DNA of 21,154 nucleotides, taken from the NCBI GenBank assembly GCA_019648995.1, contig BLXT01006709.1:329278-350431 (forward strand). The letters run 5' to 3'. The translations under genes and the position numbers were made by a program. A model generated the notes under the pieces. It did no database searches. It saw only the letters and a program-made list of their open reading frames with translations, and was not told where the DNA came from. The stretch's first letter is position 1, and each line of letters starts with the position of its first letter. Source of the DNA: Plakobranchus ocellatus (Eukaryota > Mollusca > Gastropoda > Plakobranchidae). Of this stretch, positions 19,221-21,154 are shown piece after piece.

Positions 19221-21072
19221 ATGGATACTGTGGTTCAATGGAACATTTGCGGTTTTAGGAGCAACTTTGAAGAACTGAAGCTACTGCCGAATCGATCCGC
19301 TGTTGTGGCCCTGCAGGAATGCAGGCTTGGGGAGGGGCAGTTGCCAACCTGGGGTTTTATGCTTCTCCTTCAGCGGGGTGGGTCCTCCGAGGGTGAGGCA
19401 GCCTTCCTGATCAGAAACGGAATACGTTTCTCAGAAATTGATCTGAAAACTGGCCTGCATGCGACAGTTGCCACAATTAGCCTGGAAAAGACTCTAACTG
19501 TTTGCTCTCTATACCTGCCTCCCAATATCACATTTGCTCTCTATACCTGCCTCCCAATTCCCCAGTTTCGAAACTTTCTCTAGCTGAACTCTTTGAGCAG
19601 CTTCCGAAGCCTTTTCTCGTGCATGGGGGAACTTGATCATTCTAAATTCTGGAGAGCAAACTTTTGTTCATTTGGCATATCATTCGACCTCAGCGACTGA
19701 TTTGGCTGTGGCTTCACCCTCCATTGCTGCCGAATATTTTTGGGCTGCCCACAGTGATCTGTGCGTCTGTGATCACTTCCCAATATTTTTAACATTGTCC
19801 TTGAGTTTTAACAGCAAGGTAAATATTAGTTTTAATTTTTAAAAAAAGCCGATTGGAACCGTTTCGGAGACCTATGCAAACTGTCTTTGGACGACTCTGT
19901 GGCCTACATCAAGCAGTTTACTTCAAAGCTGCTCTATGCGGCCAGGTCAATAATCATTCAATCAGTCATCCATACCCTTTCATAAAGGGACAAAATCTAA
20001 AACACGAGTGCCCTGGTTTACCCAGGAATGTAGGCAGGCTCTTTAGGAAAGGAAAAAGGCTTAAAGGAAGTATTTTAAAGAGCCTTTGTTTGAAAATTTC
20101 ATAAATTCTAAAAAACAAAAAGCTAGGGTAAATTCGTAATTAAAAATTCCAAGAAACAGTCTTGGAAGACATATGTATCCTCTTTCAATTCAAATACTTC
20201 CTCTAAAACTGTTTGGAAGAAAATAAGAAAATTTAAAGGCAAAAATTTTGCCCCTTCTTGTCATCTTAAAAAAGATGGCCAGATCATTTCAGACCCTAAA
20301 GACCATGCTGATTATCTGGCTGAAATGAAAAAATGAAATTTCTCATCAGAAAATAAGAACCGTTTAATAATCCTTTTCTCCTGATGGAGTTAAAAAATTC
20401 AATTGAAAAATCTAATGAGTCTGCAGCAGGTCCTGATGGTGTGTACTATCTGTTCCTGAGGCACCTTCCTGAACCCTGCCTGCATATTCTCCTTAAACTC
20501 TTGAATAATATTTGGACCAACGGGGACATTCCCCCATCTTGGAGGGAGGCGTTGGTGGTTCCAATTCCAAAACCCGGGAAGGATCCTTTTCGTGTTCCCC
20601 AAGGCAGTATATCACCTATGCTATTTAACTTGAAAATAATATAATTAACTCTGTTTCTAAAAATGTAAATGCATCTTTATTCATAGACGGTTTTGCCATT
20701 TACGCTGAGGATAAACTCCTGCAGCAATGATGAGCGCACCATTTAGTTATGTATGAATAGTGTTCAAAAATGGGTCTCCGAGAATGGTTTCAGATTTTCG
20801 GTTTCGAAGACCACCTGTATCCATTTACACTAATCCCGCCCTTCATCTAGACAGCCAGTCGATCCCGGTGAAGGGTGAGGCTAAATTTTTAGGAATCCTC
20901 TTCGGTTCAAAATTTAATTTTGATAGCCATGTTACGTTCTTTAAGAAAAAATGCTTAAAAGCACTAAATTTACTACGCGTTGTGGGTCATGCGGACCGGG
21001 ATGCGGATAGAGCCACCCTCCTAAAGCTTAACCACACCCTAGTGCGGTCCAAGTTGGACTATGGCTGTGTTG
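19221..21072 (+). pseudogene. LINE ORF2 (endonuclease and reverse transcriptase), disrupted
   Basis: ATG 19221 opens an APE-type endonuclease: QWNICGF, ALQECRL and CSLYLPP are its early motifs. A 32-bp duplication at 19501-19564 shifts the frame. Beyond it, SLAELFEQLPKPFLV continues, then a deletion removes the GDFN region, and the end of the domain (SATDLAVASPS, then CDHFPI where SDH is usual) appears at about 19690-19790. The linker (19850-20340) has several stops. The reverse transcriptase begins with SAAGPDG and PKPGKDP, jumps directly to RVPQGSISPMLFNL at about 20585-20593, and so lacks the fingers and the first catalytic Asp. The YxDD-type motif reads FIDGFAIY (20680-20703), with the second Asp lost. 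A thumb-like part (KFLGILFGSK, LVRSKLDYGCV) ends at about 21072. The copy is catalytically dead. Confidence 0.9.
19501..19558 (+). repeat. 32-bp tandem duplication in the endonuclease
   Basis: The 26-base segment beginning TTTGCTCTCTATACCTGCCT occurs at 19501-19526 and identically at 19533-19558, with a period of 32. As 32 is not a multiple of three it breaks the frame; reading resumes correctly from the second copy. Confidence 0.95.
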
Positions 21073-21154
21073 ATGGTGAATGACCGACTGGTCCATGTGC
21101 TTGAGTCCAGAAACCTGCTGTCAAATGTACAGTGCGGTTTCAGGAAGGACCATA
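21073..21154 (+). pseudogene. Displaced reverse transcriptase fingers segment
   Basis: From ATG 21073 one frame is open to the window edge and reads MVNDRLVHVLESRNLLSNVQ, then CGFRKDH. This is the RT region that in intact elements lies between PKPGK and the first catalytic Asp, before the PQG motif. It is absent from its proper place at 20585-20593 and instead follows the thumb-like segment. It may belong to a second, tandem element, or it may be the moved internal piece of this one. Confidence 0.85.

Larger units (their letters stand above)
16985..21154 (+). mobile_element. Decayed Jockey/I-group LINE, running off the window end
   Basis: A sense-oriented non-LTR retrotransposon. From left to right it has a GC-richer leader (about 16985-17886), ORF1 with zinc knuckles (17887-19211), and ORF2 with an APE-type endonuclease and reverse transcriptase (19221 onward). 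There are at least six frame or stop lesions, an internal RT deletion and an out-of-order RT segment at the end. The order of domains and the three-knuckle ORF1 point to the Jockey/I group, but clade assignment needs a tree. The left boundary is uncertain by tens of bases because I see no target duplication, and the 3' end is not in the window. Confidence 0.9.

Overview
The window looks like nuclear DNA of an invertebrate animal, most likely a mollusc and perhaps a gastropod. It is AT-rich, has long non-coding stretches, canonical GT/AG splice signals, a mariner transposon, MITE-like elements and an EN/RT-type LINE, and it carries many copies of the palindromes TAGGCCTA and TAGATCTA. Nothing suggests a prokaryote: there are no compact operons, ribosome binding sites or CRISPR arrays. 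The taxon is an inference from composition and repeats, not from a recognised host gene.

Layout. Positions 1-2034 are AT-rich with no convincing gene. A 736-bp element with 29-bp inverted ends (2038-2773) has TAA target duplications and contains an internal 222-bp tandem duplication; it sits inside a minus-strand open frame. A second, unrecognised transposon-like element (4273-5679) has about 39-bp inverted ends, a family of ACTGAGTTTTGGAAA motifs clustered near both ends, and the remains of a leftward reading frame. From 5753 to 7973 there are a small unassigned minus ORF, two strong hairpins, a decayed repeat array and exon-like fragments. A full-length mariner copy with nearly perfect 37-bp ends and TA duplications lies at 9773-11157; its transposase is frameshifted twice but keeps its D,D34D triad. 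Positions 11160-15960 are mostly non-coding, with one cryptic minus-strand exon candidate at 11899-12043.

Host gene. The best host-gene evidence is on the plus strand. A short 5' exon ends at a GTAAGT donor (16026), a 112-nt intron follows, and an exon at 16138-16880 starts a protein at 16260. The protein is Gly/Asn/Ser-rich with a Lys-rich stretch, and its exon ends in phase 0 at 16880. I do not recognise the protein.

Retrotransposon. From about 16985 to the window end, in the same orientation and apparently in the next intron, lies a decayed Jockey/I-group LINE. It has a GC-richer 5' leader with two diverged tandem units, an ORF1 with three zinc knuckles, and an ORF2 with endonuclease and reverse transcriptase pieces. 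The RT is internally deleted, and a segment that belongs before the PQG motif appears instead at the extreme 3' end of the window.

The genes do not form a pathway: the window is one host-gene 5' region embedded in several layers of mobile DNA.
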